From positions 62,001-126,000 of the forward strand of contig JBARZE010000038.1 in NCBI GenBank assembly GCA_049649525.1: 64,000 nt of DNA. Direction: 5' to 3'. This DNA is from JAAURB01 sp049649525. GTDB lineage: Bacteria > Cyanobacteriota > Cyanobacteriia > Cyanobacteriales > Microcoleaceae. The notes below the pieces were generated by a model. It searched no databases. It saw nothing but the letters and a program-made list of their open reading frames with translations, and was not told the origin of the DNA. The translations under genes were made by a program, and so were the position numbers. Shown one piece after another: positions 34,176 through 42,146 of the stretch; position 1 is the stretch's first letter, and every line of letters starts with the position of its first letter.

Positions 34176-34563
34176 TGGAGCATATGGGAATCGAACCCAT
34201 GTCCAGAATGAGTATTAACTTTTCGCTCATTCACAGGCTTAGCTCTTCTAATCCTCAGAGCGGGAACCGTCTATTATCCCAGACGGTGGGATGCACTGGT
34301 AAATTTCTCGCTAATTCAGCAACCAGAGATACTCAATTAGCCTATCCGTTGGGGGTTAAATCTACAGTCCTTAACGGAGTCAAACTATAGATACTCGAAC
34401 CTGTAAGAGGTTTTAGTTTAGGCTACTGCAGCCTGAACCCGAGCAAAAGGCTTAATGTTGTTAGCACTTATTATTTTTGAATCTGGTATTTACGAGAGAA
34501 GACTCACTCTCGGCCTGCATCACAAGGTCGCTTTTCTCACCCTGTCGAAACCAGGAATGCCCC
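34176..34563 (-). ncRNA. ssrA: Transfer-messenger RNA (tmRNA)
   Basis: The 5' end GGGGCAT pairs with the 3' ATGCTCC acceptor half. GGTTTCGACAGGG near the start and GGGTTCGATTCCCATATGCTCC at the end are the conserved tRNA-like parts. The internal reading frame (34465 down to 34418) gives the tag ANNIKPFARVQAAVA, starting at GCT and ending at TAA, which matches the cyanobacterial ANNIVxFAR-type tag. The RNA tags and rescues stalled ribosomes, and the tag directs the product to proteases. It is a one-piece tmRNA of 388 bases without an encoded CCA. A TATTAT -10 box lies 12 bases upstream. Confidence 0.97.
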
Positions 34564-34605
34564 TTGCATACTTCTATAATACAAAATTGATCGCAAATCG
34601 TCAAG

Positions 34606-35577
34606 TTAAGTATCAATTACAGTATTGGCCTGCTCAATTCCTTGTTGAACGGCTGCGGCACAGTCGGCTAAAGCGGCTTGTTCTGAGTCGGTGAGCTGCA
34701 ACTCTAAGATTCGTTCTACCCCCCCACAGCCTAGCCAACAGGGAACACCGAGGAAAACATCCTCAAAGCCATATTCTCCCTGAAGATGGGCAGAAACGGG
34801 TAATAAGCGCAAACGGTTGAGTAAAATCGACTCAATCATCGTTCGTACAGACGCGGCTGGGGCGTGATAAGCGCCTCCTGTTTTTAACAACCCGACAATT
34901 TCTGCTCCGCCGTTACGAGTGCGTTGTATAATTCTCTCAATGGTGGCGGCATCCATCAATTCAGTAATGGGAATCCCATTGATGGTAGAATAACGGGGTA
35001 AAGGAACCATAGAATCTCCGTGACTGCCGAGTACTGTGGCTTGGATATCCATCACCGAAGCGCCTAATTCCATGGCAATAAAGGCTTTAAACCGGGCAGA
35101 ATCTAATACCCCTGCCATCCCCATCATTCGAGAAGCATCTAACTGACTGACTTTCCAAGCCACATAAGTCATAATATCGAGCGGGTTAGTCACCACAATT
35201 AATGCGGCATTGGGTGAGTAAGCGATGGCAGATTTAGTGGCTTCTGCGACAATTTTTGCGTTAGTGGCGATTAAGTCTGAGCGATTCATCCCCGGTTTAC
35301 GAGGCAGTCCTGCCGTGATCACGATAACATCAGACTGGGCGGTATGGCGATAATCATTTGTCCCGATAATTTTACGGTCGTGTCCTTCAATTGTCCCAGC
35401 ATGGGTTAGATCTAAAGCAATGCCTTGAGGTAAACCTTCGACTACATCTAATAAAACTACATTAGCGAGGTTGCTTTCTGCCACCCTTTGAGCAATGGTA
35501 CTGCCGACTTTACCCGCACCGATAATCGAAACTTGGGCGCTATAACAAGTCGGTGAAGTGGACACAGTTGAAATCAT
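34606..35577 (-). CDS. mdh: NAD-dependent malate dehydrogenase (LDH/MDH superfamily)
   Basis: This enzyme interconverts malate and oxaloacetate. The NAD loop is GAGKVGSTIAQ. The substrate-specificity arginine is in AGLPRKPGMNRSDL, where lactate dehydrogenases have Gln. VTNPLDIMTYV and the catalytic histidine in LGSHGDSMVPLP are intact. I start it at the ATG at 35577 (MISTVSTSPT), which gives 323 residues, the normal MDH size; a longer frame reaches 35658 but adds an atypical leader. No strong ribosome-binding site decides the point. speD is upstream on the same strand and tmRNA directly downstream. Confidence 0.93.
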   Translation of the reverse strand: MISTVSTSPTCYSAQVSIIGAGKVGSTIAQRVAESNLANVVLLDVVEGLPQGIALDLTHAGTIEGHDRKIIGTNDYRHTAQSDVIVITAGLPRKPGMNRSDLIATNAKIVAEATKSAIAYSPNAALIVVTNPLDIMTYVAWKVSQLDASRMMGMAGVLDSARFKAFIAMELGASVMDIQATVLGSHGDSMVPLPRYSTINGIPITELMDAATIERIIQRTRNGGAEIVGLLKTGGAYHAPAASVRTMIESILLNRLRLLPVSAHLQGEYGFEDVFLGVPCWLGCGGVERILELQLTDSEQAALADCAAAVQQGIEQANTVIDT

Positions 35578-35687
35578 AGGACTTAATTCAATAGAAAAAT
35601 TGCCAGATCTATGCATTGTAAAGCACGAACTAGCGTATATTGAATCAATTTCAAACAAAAATTTTAATCCACTTGAGGAGTTGGCCG

Positions 35688-36101
35688 CTATGCCACTCCT
35701 GTTTCGGCTAAATGAGAGTTAGGAGAGTCATTCAAGGGGGTTTGCGTCTCAATATCGGGATCAAAGCCGCGCTTAAATTCTCGTCGTCTAACCCGTTTGG
35801 CTTCTAAGGCTTTCTCTAAATACTCTACAGCCTTTTGAGGATCTCCACTGCCACAGAAAAATAAATCGGCTGCAAAATAACCGTGTTCGGGCCATGTATG
35901 AATCGCAATGTGAGATTCTGCTAATGTTGCTGTTGCTGTTACACCCTGGGGACTAAACTGATGAACACAAAAATCAATCAGTGTTGCCCCGCCTGCATTC
36001 ACCGCCTCAAGAATAGCGCTGCGAATTCGTTCTGGGTCATTTAGCAGGTCGGTAGGACACTGCCAAGCATCAACAACCAAATGGGTTCCCAACTGTTTCA
36101 T
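35688..36101 (-). CDS. speD: S-adenosylmethionine decarboxylase proenzyme (bacterial, SpeH type)
   Basis: This pyruvoyl enzyme decarboxylates S-adenosylmethionine to supply aminopropyl groups for spermidine. The self-cleavage site is LAES-HIAIHTWPE, where the serine becomes the pyruvoyl group. DFCVHQFSPQGVTATATL and YFAADLFFCGSG are family features. I start at the ATG at 36101 (MKQLGTHLVV). The TTG at 36122, which would begin a longer form, overlaps the GGAGGTG ribosome-binding sequence. The C-terminal tail after residue 115 (RRREFKRGFDPDIETQT) is longer than in the minimal enzyme. The arginine or ornithine decarboxylase partner is not in the window. Confidence 0.94.
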   Translation of the reverse strand: MKQLGTHLVVDAWQCPTDLLNDPERIRSAILEAVNAGGATLIDFCVHQFSPQGVTATATLAESHIAIHTWPEHGYFAADLFFCGSGDPQKAVEYLEKALEAKRVRRREFKRGFDPDIETQTPLNDSPNSHLAETGVA

Positions 36102-36240
36102 TCTGCGCGGTTTCACCTCCAAGCAATAGAATTTCTAACGATACTAAACCCTATTAGTTTAACACAAAAGATTCGTTCGTCTGCTACCGTCAGGGATAAT
36201 CACGAGTTATTCCTATTGGATGAATTGTTATATTTTCTGA

Positions 36241-37296
36241 CTAGGGATGGGTGGCACCATTGGGTAAAATAGCTCCTTGTAAAGCCACCTGAGAGAGATG
36301 AGTTATTGTTAGACAAGTACCAATTAAATTCGCTTCAGATAAGTTCGCGCCCTTTAGGTTTGCGCCTGTTAAGCGACTGAATAATAATCCAGCGCCTTGT
36401 AAATTAGCGCCTCGTAAATTAGCGCCTTGTAAATTAGCCTCAAGTAAACTTGCCCCAGCTAAATTAGCACCACTTAAGTTAGCACCTCGTAAGTTAGCGT
36501 GGGTTAAATCTGCCCATCGTAAGTCTACTTCATGCAACACTAAATCACTAAGATTTGCTTGTCTTAAATTAACATTCTTGAGGTTTGCACCCGCTAAATT
36601 AGCGCCCGCTAAATTAGCCAAGCTCAGGTTTGCCCCAGCTAAATTAGCTCCTGTTAAATTAGCATTACAAAGATTAGCATTTTGGAGATTAGCTTCACTC
36701 AAATCAGCACAAGTTAGATTAGCATGAGTTAAATTACTACGACTTAAATAGGCATGAATTAAGCGAGATTCTCTTAAATCAATTCCTTCAAGATTTGTTT
36801 CATTCATTATAGCTCGAGTAAAATCAGCTTGACGACAGTTAAGATTTTGTAGATTTGAGCGTGTTAAAGTGGCTCCGGTTAAATTGGCTGATTTGAGTTT
36901 AGTCTTGCAGCCAAAGTTGACCCCAATCAAACTCGCTCCCATTAAATTCGCTTGGCTTAGGTTACTATGATAAAAAGTTGTTCCCGTTAGTTTTGCGCCG
37001 CTTAAATTCGCCCGATTTAATTTGACCTTAATTAATTTAGCGTGATTTATTGTGGCTTCAATCATCAGAGTTTTTGATAAATTAACATGATCTAAAATAG
37101 CATGATTGAGATTCGCCTGAATTAGACGAGTATGAGATAGATTAGTTTGAGTTAAATGAGCTAAGCTTAAATTAATTCGATGCAAGTCAACAGTTTTCAA
37201 AGAAATTCCATTAAGACAAATCTCCCTAAAATTTCTTTCTCCCGCTTCATATCGAGTTAATAATTGCTCAGCACTAACAATTTCATTGACTTTCAT
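36241..37296 (-). CDS. Pentapeptide-repeat protein
   Basis: Almost all of the 351 residues consist of A(N/D)LXX pentapeptides (for example LNGISLKTV, then LREANLQGANLRGANLQGA), which fold as a right-handed quadrilateral beta-helix. The first 25 residues (MKVNEIVSAEQLLTRYEAGERNF) are a non-repeat cap common in cyanobacterial members. A cysteine occurs in GCKTKL. No other domain or signal peptide is present, so it should be cytosolic. Function is unknown; such proteins are numerous in cyanobacteria. A convergent or regulatory relationship with speD is not evident. Confidence 0.93.
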   Translation of the reverse strand: MKVNEIVSAEQLLTRYEAGERNFREICLNGISLKTVDLHRINLSLAHLTQTNLSHTRLIQANLNHAILDHVNLSKTLMIEATINHAKLIKVKLNRANLSGAKLTGTTFYHSNLSQANLMGASLIGVNFGCKTKLKSANLTGATLTRSNLQNLNCRQADFTRAIMNETNLEGIDLRESRLIHAYLSRSNLTHANLTCADLSEANLQNANLCNANLTGANLAGANLSLANLAGANLAGANLKNVNLRQANLSDLVLHEVDLRWADLTHANLRGANLSGANLAGASLLEANLQGANLRGANLQGAGLLFSRLTGANLKGANLSEANLIGTCLTITHLSQVALQGAILPNGATHP

Positions 37297-38067
37297 AAGA
37301 ATTCAAACTCGAATATTTATTAATGTATTTGTATTGATCGAAAAAGTAGAGAAAAAGGTATCGTAGTGATGAGCTATGTTGAGAAGTTTATTTTATTCAA
37401 ATACAGGTGTTTATCAGTCTGATGCGATCAAAGCTTTGCAGACTGACTTGACTTGACTTAACTTGACTTAACTTGACTTAACTCGATTAAATTCTCAACA
37501 CTCAGAGATAATTTTACTCAGCTTGTATCTCTAGTTAATAAATATCGCACCCTCACTTCTATCTCAGCGGGTGAGTCTCGTACTCTAGACAATGCAACAA
37601 ATTGAATTTGTAGAAAAGCATTCTGCCAACAGCCAAAACCGAGATCAGTTTGAATACCAGACGCTGAAAGTTGTAGCGGTTTTCTTGCTGGCGGCATTCG
37701 TTGAGGTGAGACAGAAGTCATTAAAGCGAAGTTTGCTTGCAGTCTCACATCAGAACTCATCTCAGATTGATTGTGATTGGCATCTCCCATAAAATATACA
37801 TCCTTTTACCCCAATTGATAAACATTATTTTCAGAAAAGAACTTTCCTCAAATTCTGCCTTCAGGGTTAGCTCATCGATCGGCTGATAGATTGACCGTAT
37901 TTAATTACAAAAATTGATTCCTACTATTAGGATAATCGCTGAACTCCAATAGAGCAAGATCAACTTTTCAATTAAAATTCAGTTAAGATAGATTTTTAGT
38001 AATTACAGGGAATTAAGTTATAAATTCCCCACTTCCCCAGTGGATCAGTAACAACACAGGAGATCTG
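37297..38067. other. Long intergenic region, 771 bp
   Basis: The spacer between the divergent pentapeptide and GHL10 genes contains a tandem decamer repeat (37441-37490, listed separately). Two short overlapping open frames on opposite strands (37592-37792 plus, 37518-37790 minus) look like chance because neither has a domain or convincing ribosome-binding site. An AGGAG site precedes the 38068 gene. Confidence 0.5.
37441..37490 (+). repeat. Tandem decamer repeat ACTTGACTTA
   Basis: Three exact copies of ACTTGACTTA (37451-37480) are flanked by degenerate copies on both sides. Each copy contains TTGACTTAA. It lies upstream of the pentapeptide and GHL10 genes in non-coding DNA. Confidence 0.85.
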
Positions 38068-39120
38068 ATGGAAATTCGCGGTGTCTGGTTAACCACCACT
38101 GATAGTCGAGTCCTTTACTCTCAGCAAACCATTCTCGAAGCAATGGATTTTCTGGCTGAAACAGGATTTAATACGGTATTTCCAGTGGTGTGGAATAGAG
38201 GATTTACACTCTATCCTAGCGCCGTGATGAAGCGGCTTTTTGATGTAGAAATAAATCCCGATGTTGATGGACGAGATCCCTTAGCTGAAGTGATTACAGC
38301 AGCACATCAAGTGGGTTTAAAAGTGATTCCTTGGTTTGAATATGGTTTTGCTTGTTCTTATCAACAAAAAGGGGGATTAATCCTTGCTAAAAAACCAGAA
38401 TGGGCGGCTTTAGATTGTGCAGGTAATCTACTCGTTAAAAATGGGTTTTTCTGGATGAATGCTTTAGATGAAAACGTCCAACAGTTTTTACTCGATTTAA
38501 TCTTAGAAGTTGTGAGAAATTACGATGTTGATGGCATTCAAGGGGATGATCGTTTACCCGCATTACCCTCAGAAGGGGGTTATAATCCTCAAACAATTCA
38601 ACGGTATTTACAAGACTGTAATTCTACTTTTCCTCACAGACAAAAAGAACCGAAATGGTTACAATGGCGAGCCGATATTTTGACTAATTTTTTAGCGCGT
38701 CTTTATCAAGAAGTCAAAGCAATTAAACCGGATTTATTAGTTTCAATGGCTCCGAGTTTATATAAATGGGGACTCGATGAATATTTACAAGATTATGTCA
38801 GTTGGATGGAAAAAGATTTAGTGGATATTATCCATCCTCAACTCTATCGTCGTAGTTTTGGGAGTTATAAAGGGTTAGTTAATCAATTGGTGAGATCTCA
38901 GTTTAAAAAGGATCAACTGAAGCAAGTTTCTCCCGGTATTTTGATTAAAATAGGGTCTTATCGAATTGCGGCTGATGAACTCTTAAAAGCGATTGATTAT
39001 AATCGTCGTCATGGTATTTTAGGAGAAGTATTTTTCTTTTATGAAGGCTTACGAGAAAATCAAAATGAGTTGGCGATCGCATTACGTCGAGGGCCTTATT
39101 CTACCTATGTGAAGAATTGA
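38068..39120 (+). CDS. GHL10/family-10-like glycosyl hydrolase (DUF187 type)
   Basis: This 350-residue protein has a TIM-barrel fold of the YngK/GHL10 group. It shows EIRGVWLTTTDSRVL at the start, NTVFPVVWNRGFTLYPS, the GLKVIPWFEYGF strand, DVDGIQGDDRL with a likely catalytic acid, and the VDIIHPQLYRRSF end. No signal peptide is visible, so a cytosolic form is suggested. This is unusual because many family members are exported and act on peptidoglycan or other glycans. The substrate is unknown. An AGGAG ribosome-binding site lies just before the ATG. A GT2 gene follows 127 bases downstream. Confidence 0.85.
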   Translation: MEIRGVWLTTTDSRVLYSQQTILEAMDFLAETGFNTVFPVVWNRGFTLYPSAVMKRLFDVEINPDVDGRDPLAEVITAAHQVGLKVIPWFEYGFACSYQQKGGLILAKKPEWAALDCAGNLLVKNGFFWMNALDENVQQFLLDLILEVVRNYDVDGIQGDDRLPALPSEGGYNPQTIQRYLQDCNSTFPHRQKEPKWLQWRADILTNFLARLYQEVKAIKPDLLVSMAPSLYKWGLDEYLQDYVSWMEKDLVDIIHPQLYRRSFGSYKGLVNQLVRSQFKKDQLKQVSPGILIKIGSYRIAADELLKAIDYNRRHGILGEVFFFYEGLRENQNELAIALRRGPYSTYVKN

Positions 39121-39188
39121 CGGCTTATCGCTATGAACGGTCGATCATTCTAGTTATTAGTTGTTAGTTATTAGTTATTAAATTTAGT

Positions 39189-39226
39189 CTAAAAACTTGT
39201 ATACTAAAAACTTGTATACTAAAAAA
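39189..39226 (+). repeat. Tandem 15-bp repeat
   Basis: Two exact copies of CTAAAAACTTGTATA (39189-39203 and 39204-39218) and a partial third copy lie between the GHL10 and GT2 genes. Just before them (39149-39180) runs a TTAGTTA heptamer tract. The repeats sit in the probable 5' leader of the GT2 gene. Confidence 0.8.
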
Positions 39227-39247
39227 TAAAAATGACTGTAAAATGAA

Positions 39248-40126
39248 ATGAGTACAAAAGATCCTTTAGTCAGTGTTTGTATCCCGACTTATAATGGTGC
39301 AGCATTTATTGTAGAGGCGATTGCTAGTGCTTTAACTCAAACTTATAATTCAATAGAAATTATTATTGCTGATGATGGTTCAACAGACAATACTTTGTCA
39401 ATTGTGCAATCTTTGCAGAAGCATATTTATGTTGATTATGCAATTTATTCTCATGATAATTTAGGAATAGCTGAAAACAGTAATTTTTGTATTCAACAAG
39501 CTCAAGGTAAATATATTAAGTTCTTATTTCAAGATGATATTCTACTGCCCAATTGTCTAACAGAAATGGTAGAATTAGCGGAAACTAATGAAGAAATCGG
39601 CTTAGTTTTTTCTCCGCGTGATATCTTCTTTGCAACCGGAGATCATACCCATTCTGACTTAATTGCAATTTATCAAGACTTTCAAAATATTCATCTGGCT
39701 TGGTCTAATTTAAAATCAATTCAACCCGGTCAATATTTACTCAAAGATCCTAATTTATTCTCTCATCCCATTAATAAAATTGGGGAACCTAGTACGGTCT
39801 TAATTCGTCGATCAGTATTTGAGACAGTTGGCGGATTTGATCCGAATTTAAATCAGCTTGTGGATTTGGAGATGTGGTTTAGAATTATGAAACACTATCA
39901 AGTCGGGTTTGTCAACAATAGCCTGTCTCAATTTAGGTTAAATCGTCAGCAAAAAACCTGTAAAAATATTAGTGAGAATATTGATATTGATTTAAACTTT
40001 TATCAGAAACTCTACCAAAATGATTACTATCAGTTTTTAGATCCTGATATTCGGCATCAATCTTTTCTAATTTATCAAGGGCTTTTGCAAGAGGATTTTA
40101 AATCATTTAAGCCCAGAGGAATATAA
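39248..40126 (+). CDS. GT2 family glycosyltransferase
   Basis: This 292-residue inverting GT-A enzyme starts with DPLVSVCIPTYNGAAFI and has IIIADDGSTDNT for the nucleotide and KFLFQDDILLPNCL carrying the metal-binding DD motif. A second acidic cluster is FDPNLNQLVDLEMWFRI, the usual catalytic base region. The C-terminus is Gln- and Tyr-rich and AT-coded. It would transfer a sugar to a glycan or lipid acceptor; donor and acceptor are unknown. It lies between the GHL10-like hydrolase and the RTX-like gene, in a stretch rich in surface and glycan genes. Confidence 0.9.
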   Translation: MSTKDPLVSVCIPTYNGAAFIVEAIASALTQTYNSIEIIIADDGSTDNTLSIVQSLQKHIYVDYAIYSHDNLGIAENSNFCIQQAQGKYIKFLFQDDILLPNCLTEMVELAETNEEIGLVFSPRDIFFATGDHTHSDLIAIYQDFQNIHLAWSNLKSIQPGQYLLKDPNLFSHPINKIGEPSTVLIRRSVFETVGGFDPNLNQLVDLEMWFRIMKHYQVGFVNNSLSQFRLNRQQKTCKNISENIDIDLNFYQKLYQNDYYQFLDPDIRHQSFLIYQGLLQEDFKSFKPRGI

Positions 40127-40229
40127 TAAACAACTTAAACAATGTTATGTTTCTAATAACTGTTTAAAACCACGGCTACAATATTTGTATAATTAAGTTA
40201 CATTCAATCATTCAACGAGGTAAATTATC

Positions 40230-41018
40230 ATGACAACTTTTTTAGTGCCGAGTCAAGACGCTGGTCTTTTTGGTGTTAATGCATTAGTCGGTACTGAAGG
40301 AAATGATACAATTTCTCTGATTAATGTCTTTACCACTCCCTTCACCGATGGCATTCTTTTATTAGGTGGAAATGATAGCTTACAAGGATTTCAAACCTTA
40401 GATTCAATCAATGTTAATGGGAACCGAGGTAATGATTCAATTGCCGGGGGTTTGAATAATGATATTCTGTTTGGCGGTAGAGATCAAGATGTTTTATTTG
40501 GGGGTGATGGGGGTAGCGATCAAATATTTGGAAACCTAGGAAATGATGTCTTAGCCGGAGGGCCGGGTGATGATTCATTATTCGGTGGACAACAAAATGA
40601 TATCGTCTATGGAGGCAGCGGAAACGATCAACTTTTTGGAGATTTAGGGGATGATGTCTTAGATGGTGATGCTGGACGAGATAGCTTAACAGGTGGCCCT
40701 GGGAGAGATACATTTGTGTTTGATCCAGGCGAAGCAAGTTTCAATATTAATGATGTTGATGAAATCCGAGATTTTACGGTCGATAGCCTCACATTTGAAG
40801 CCAATGATAGAATTGTTGTACCTTCGGGAACTCGGATTAATGAAGCGAGTTTAGAACGAGATATTGATATTAATCGAGATGGTTTACTTGATATCCCAAT
40901 TGAACTTCAAGATGGACGATTTCTCGGGGTTATTATTAATGATGGCAACTTATTTGTAGATCGGATTCTACTCGATGTTGATATTGTTGCCAATAACAGC
41001 TTTGATTTTAATTTGTAA
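40230..41018 (+). CDS. RTX-like calcium-binding repeat protein
   Basis: The 262-residue protein has a short N-terminal region. Six to eight hemolysin-type nonapeptide repeats of the type GGxGxDxLx follow from about residue 60 to 155 (GGLNNDILFGGRDQDVLFGGDGG, GGPGDDSLFGG, GDLGDDVLDG). They bind calcium in a parallel beta-roll. The C-terminal 90 residues (FVFDPGEASFNINDVDEIRDFTV) resemble the type I secretion targeting regions of such proteins. No type I secretion ABC/MFP genes are near. It is probably secreted and bound to the cell surface. An ACGAGGT ribosome-binding sequence precedes the ATG. Confidence 0.88.
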   Translation: MTTFLVPSQDAGLFGVNALVGTEGNDTISLINVFTTPFTDGILLLGGNDSLQGFQTLDSINVNGNRGNDSIAGGLNNDILFGGRDQDVLFGGDGGSDQIFGNLGNDVLAGGPGDDSLFGGQQNDIVYGGSGNDQLFGDLGDDVLDGDAGRDSLTGGPGRDTFVFDPGEASFNINDVDEIRDFTVDSLTFEANDRIVVPSGTRINEASLERDIDINRDGLLDIPIELQDGRFLGVIINDGNLFVDRILLDVDIVANNSFDFNL

Positions 41019-41127
41019 CTTCGCGGGAAAAGCCCAAACAAATTAAGAAAAATGAAGAACAGCGTCAGTCCACCCTGACTACTGTAGTATGCTTGAAATG
41101 TACTTTGTGGAGAGAAAGTCATCTGAG

Positions 41128-42144
41128 ATGGATCGCAATACTCAAGGGTTACGCTTCAATTCTCCCCAACTCGCTTGGTTATGCCTTTCAATCATGACAT
41201 TACTATTCGGTAATGTTCAAGCCCAAGCGATGACCACGACTGCAGTATTTAGTCAAATTGAAAAACTCAGCAGTGCCGAGCCCCATCAACGCATCGCCGC
41301 CATGCAAGCCCTGAGACGGATGGGTTCATCTGCTGTTCCAATTTTAGTCGAAGCCCTCAACGATACAGATCTTCAGGTTCGTCAAAGTGCGGCTTTTGCC
41401 CTCGGTTCCCTGGGAGAAGACGCGGTTGATGCGGTTGCTGCATTGTTCTCTGCTTTAAAAGATACGGATATCTCGGTTCGGACAGGTGTAGCTGTGGCTT
41501 TACAACAAATTGGCCCTGCTTCCCCCGAAATCATTAATGATGCCATTCAAGATCTCAGCGCCGCCCTACATCACCCAGATTCACAAGTCCGTCAAGGGGC
41601 AGCGTTTGGCTTGGGTACGATTGGGCCAGATGCCGCAGCGGCCATTCCTGAGTTAATTAACGCCTTAAAAGACACCGATGAACCCGTCCGTATTGGGGCC
41701 GCTATTGCCCTGAAGAAGATGGGTACAGCAGCCAATCCAGCGTTAATTGCAGCCCTCCAGGATTCAGATCCTCAAGTTCGGGCCAAAGCGGCTTTTGCAT
41801 TGGGGAAAATTAATCAGGGAATGCTACCCAGTTTAACCACAGCTTTAGCCGATACTGACCAACAAGTCCGTCATAGCTTAGCCGAATCTTTGGAAAACCT
41901 CACCTCACCTGAAGTGTATTCTCAAAGGGGGAATCGTCCAGGGGTTCGTCCAGGGGGGAATCGTCCAGGGGTGCGTCCAGGGGGGAATCGTCCAGGGGTG
42001 CGTCCAGGGGGAAATCGTCCAGGGGTGCGTCCAGGAGGTAATCGTCCAGGGGTGCGTCCAGGGGGGAATCGTCCAATTCGTCCCACTCGTCCCACTCGTC
42101 CCACTCGTCCCACTCGTCCCCGTCCTCGTCCGAATGGATTCTAA
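41128..42144 (+). CDS. Exported HEAT-repeat protein with a GNRPGVRPG/RPT-repeat tail
   Basis: After a signal peptide (LAWLCLSIMTLLFGNVQAQA), the protein has seven or so HEAT/PBS-lyase-type repeats, for example TDLQVRQSAAFALGSLGEDAVD. A striking basic tail follows. It has five exact copies of GNRPGVRPG, one GNRPI, then four RPT units and RPRPRPNGF. The tail DNA is a 27-base and then a 9-base tandem repeat (41929-42120). I start at the ATG at 41128; frames from 41089 exist but lack a better start. The next gene, an O-GlcNAc-transferase-like protein, begins two bases after the stop, so the two are translated from one mRNA. Function unknown; I suggest the tail may be glycosylated. Confidence 0.8.
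   Translation: MDRNTQGLRFNSPQLAWLCLSIMTLLFGNVQAQAMTTTAVFSQIEKLSSAEPHQRIAAMQALRRMGSSAVPILVEALNDTDLQVRQSAAFALGSLGEDAVDAVAALFSALKDTDISVRTGVAVALQQIGPASPEIINDAIQDLSAALHHPDSQVRQGAAFGLGTIGPDAAAAIPELINALKDTDEPVRIGAAIALKKMGTAANPALIAALQDSDPQVRAKAAFALGKINQGMLPSLTTALADTDQQVRHSLAESLENLTSPEVYSQRGNRPGVRPGGNRPGVRPGGNRPGVRPGGNRPGVRPGGNRPGVRPGGNRPIRPTRPTRPTRPTRPRPRPNGF
41929..42120 (+). repeat. Coding tandem repeats (27 bp, then 9 bp)
   Basis: Five 27-base units encoding GNRPGVRPG run from about 41929 to 42066. Nine-base units of the form cgtcccact, encoding RPT, follow from about 42073 to 42120. Copies differ by only a few bases, mostly silent or G-run length neutral, so the array looks young or is kept homogeneous. 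Confidence 0.85.
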
Positions 42145-42146
42145 GG

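Noticed and set aside
36241..37296. Possible CRISPR-like array because of regular repeats in the pentapeptide region
   Set aside because: The 15-base periodicity encodes pentapeptides in one long open frame; there are no conserved repeats with unique spacers.
37518..37792. Two overlapping short frames on opposite strands (37592-37792 plus, 37518-37790 minus)
   Set aside because: Neither shows a family motif or ribosome-binding site; they mirror each other, as chance frames do.
40414..40737. 107-codon minus-strand frame opposite the RTX repeats
   Set aside because: It is a His/Arg-rich antisense shadow of the calcium-binding repeats.
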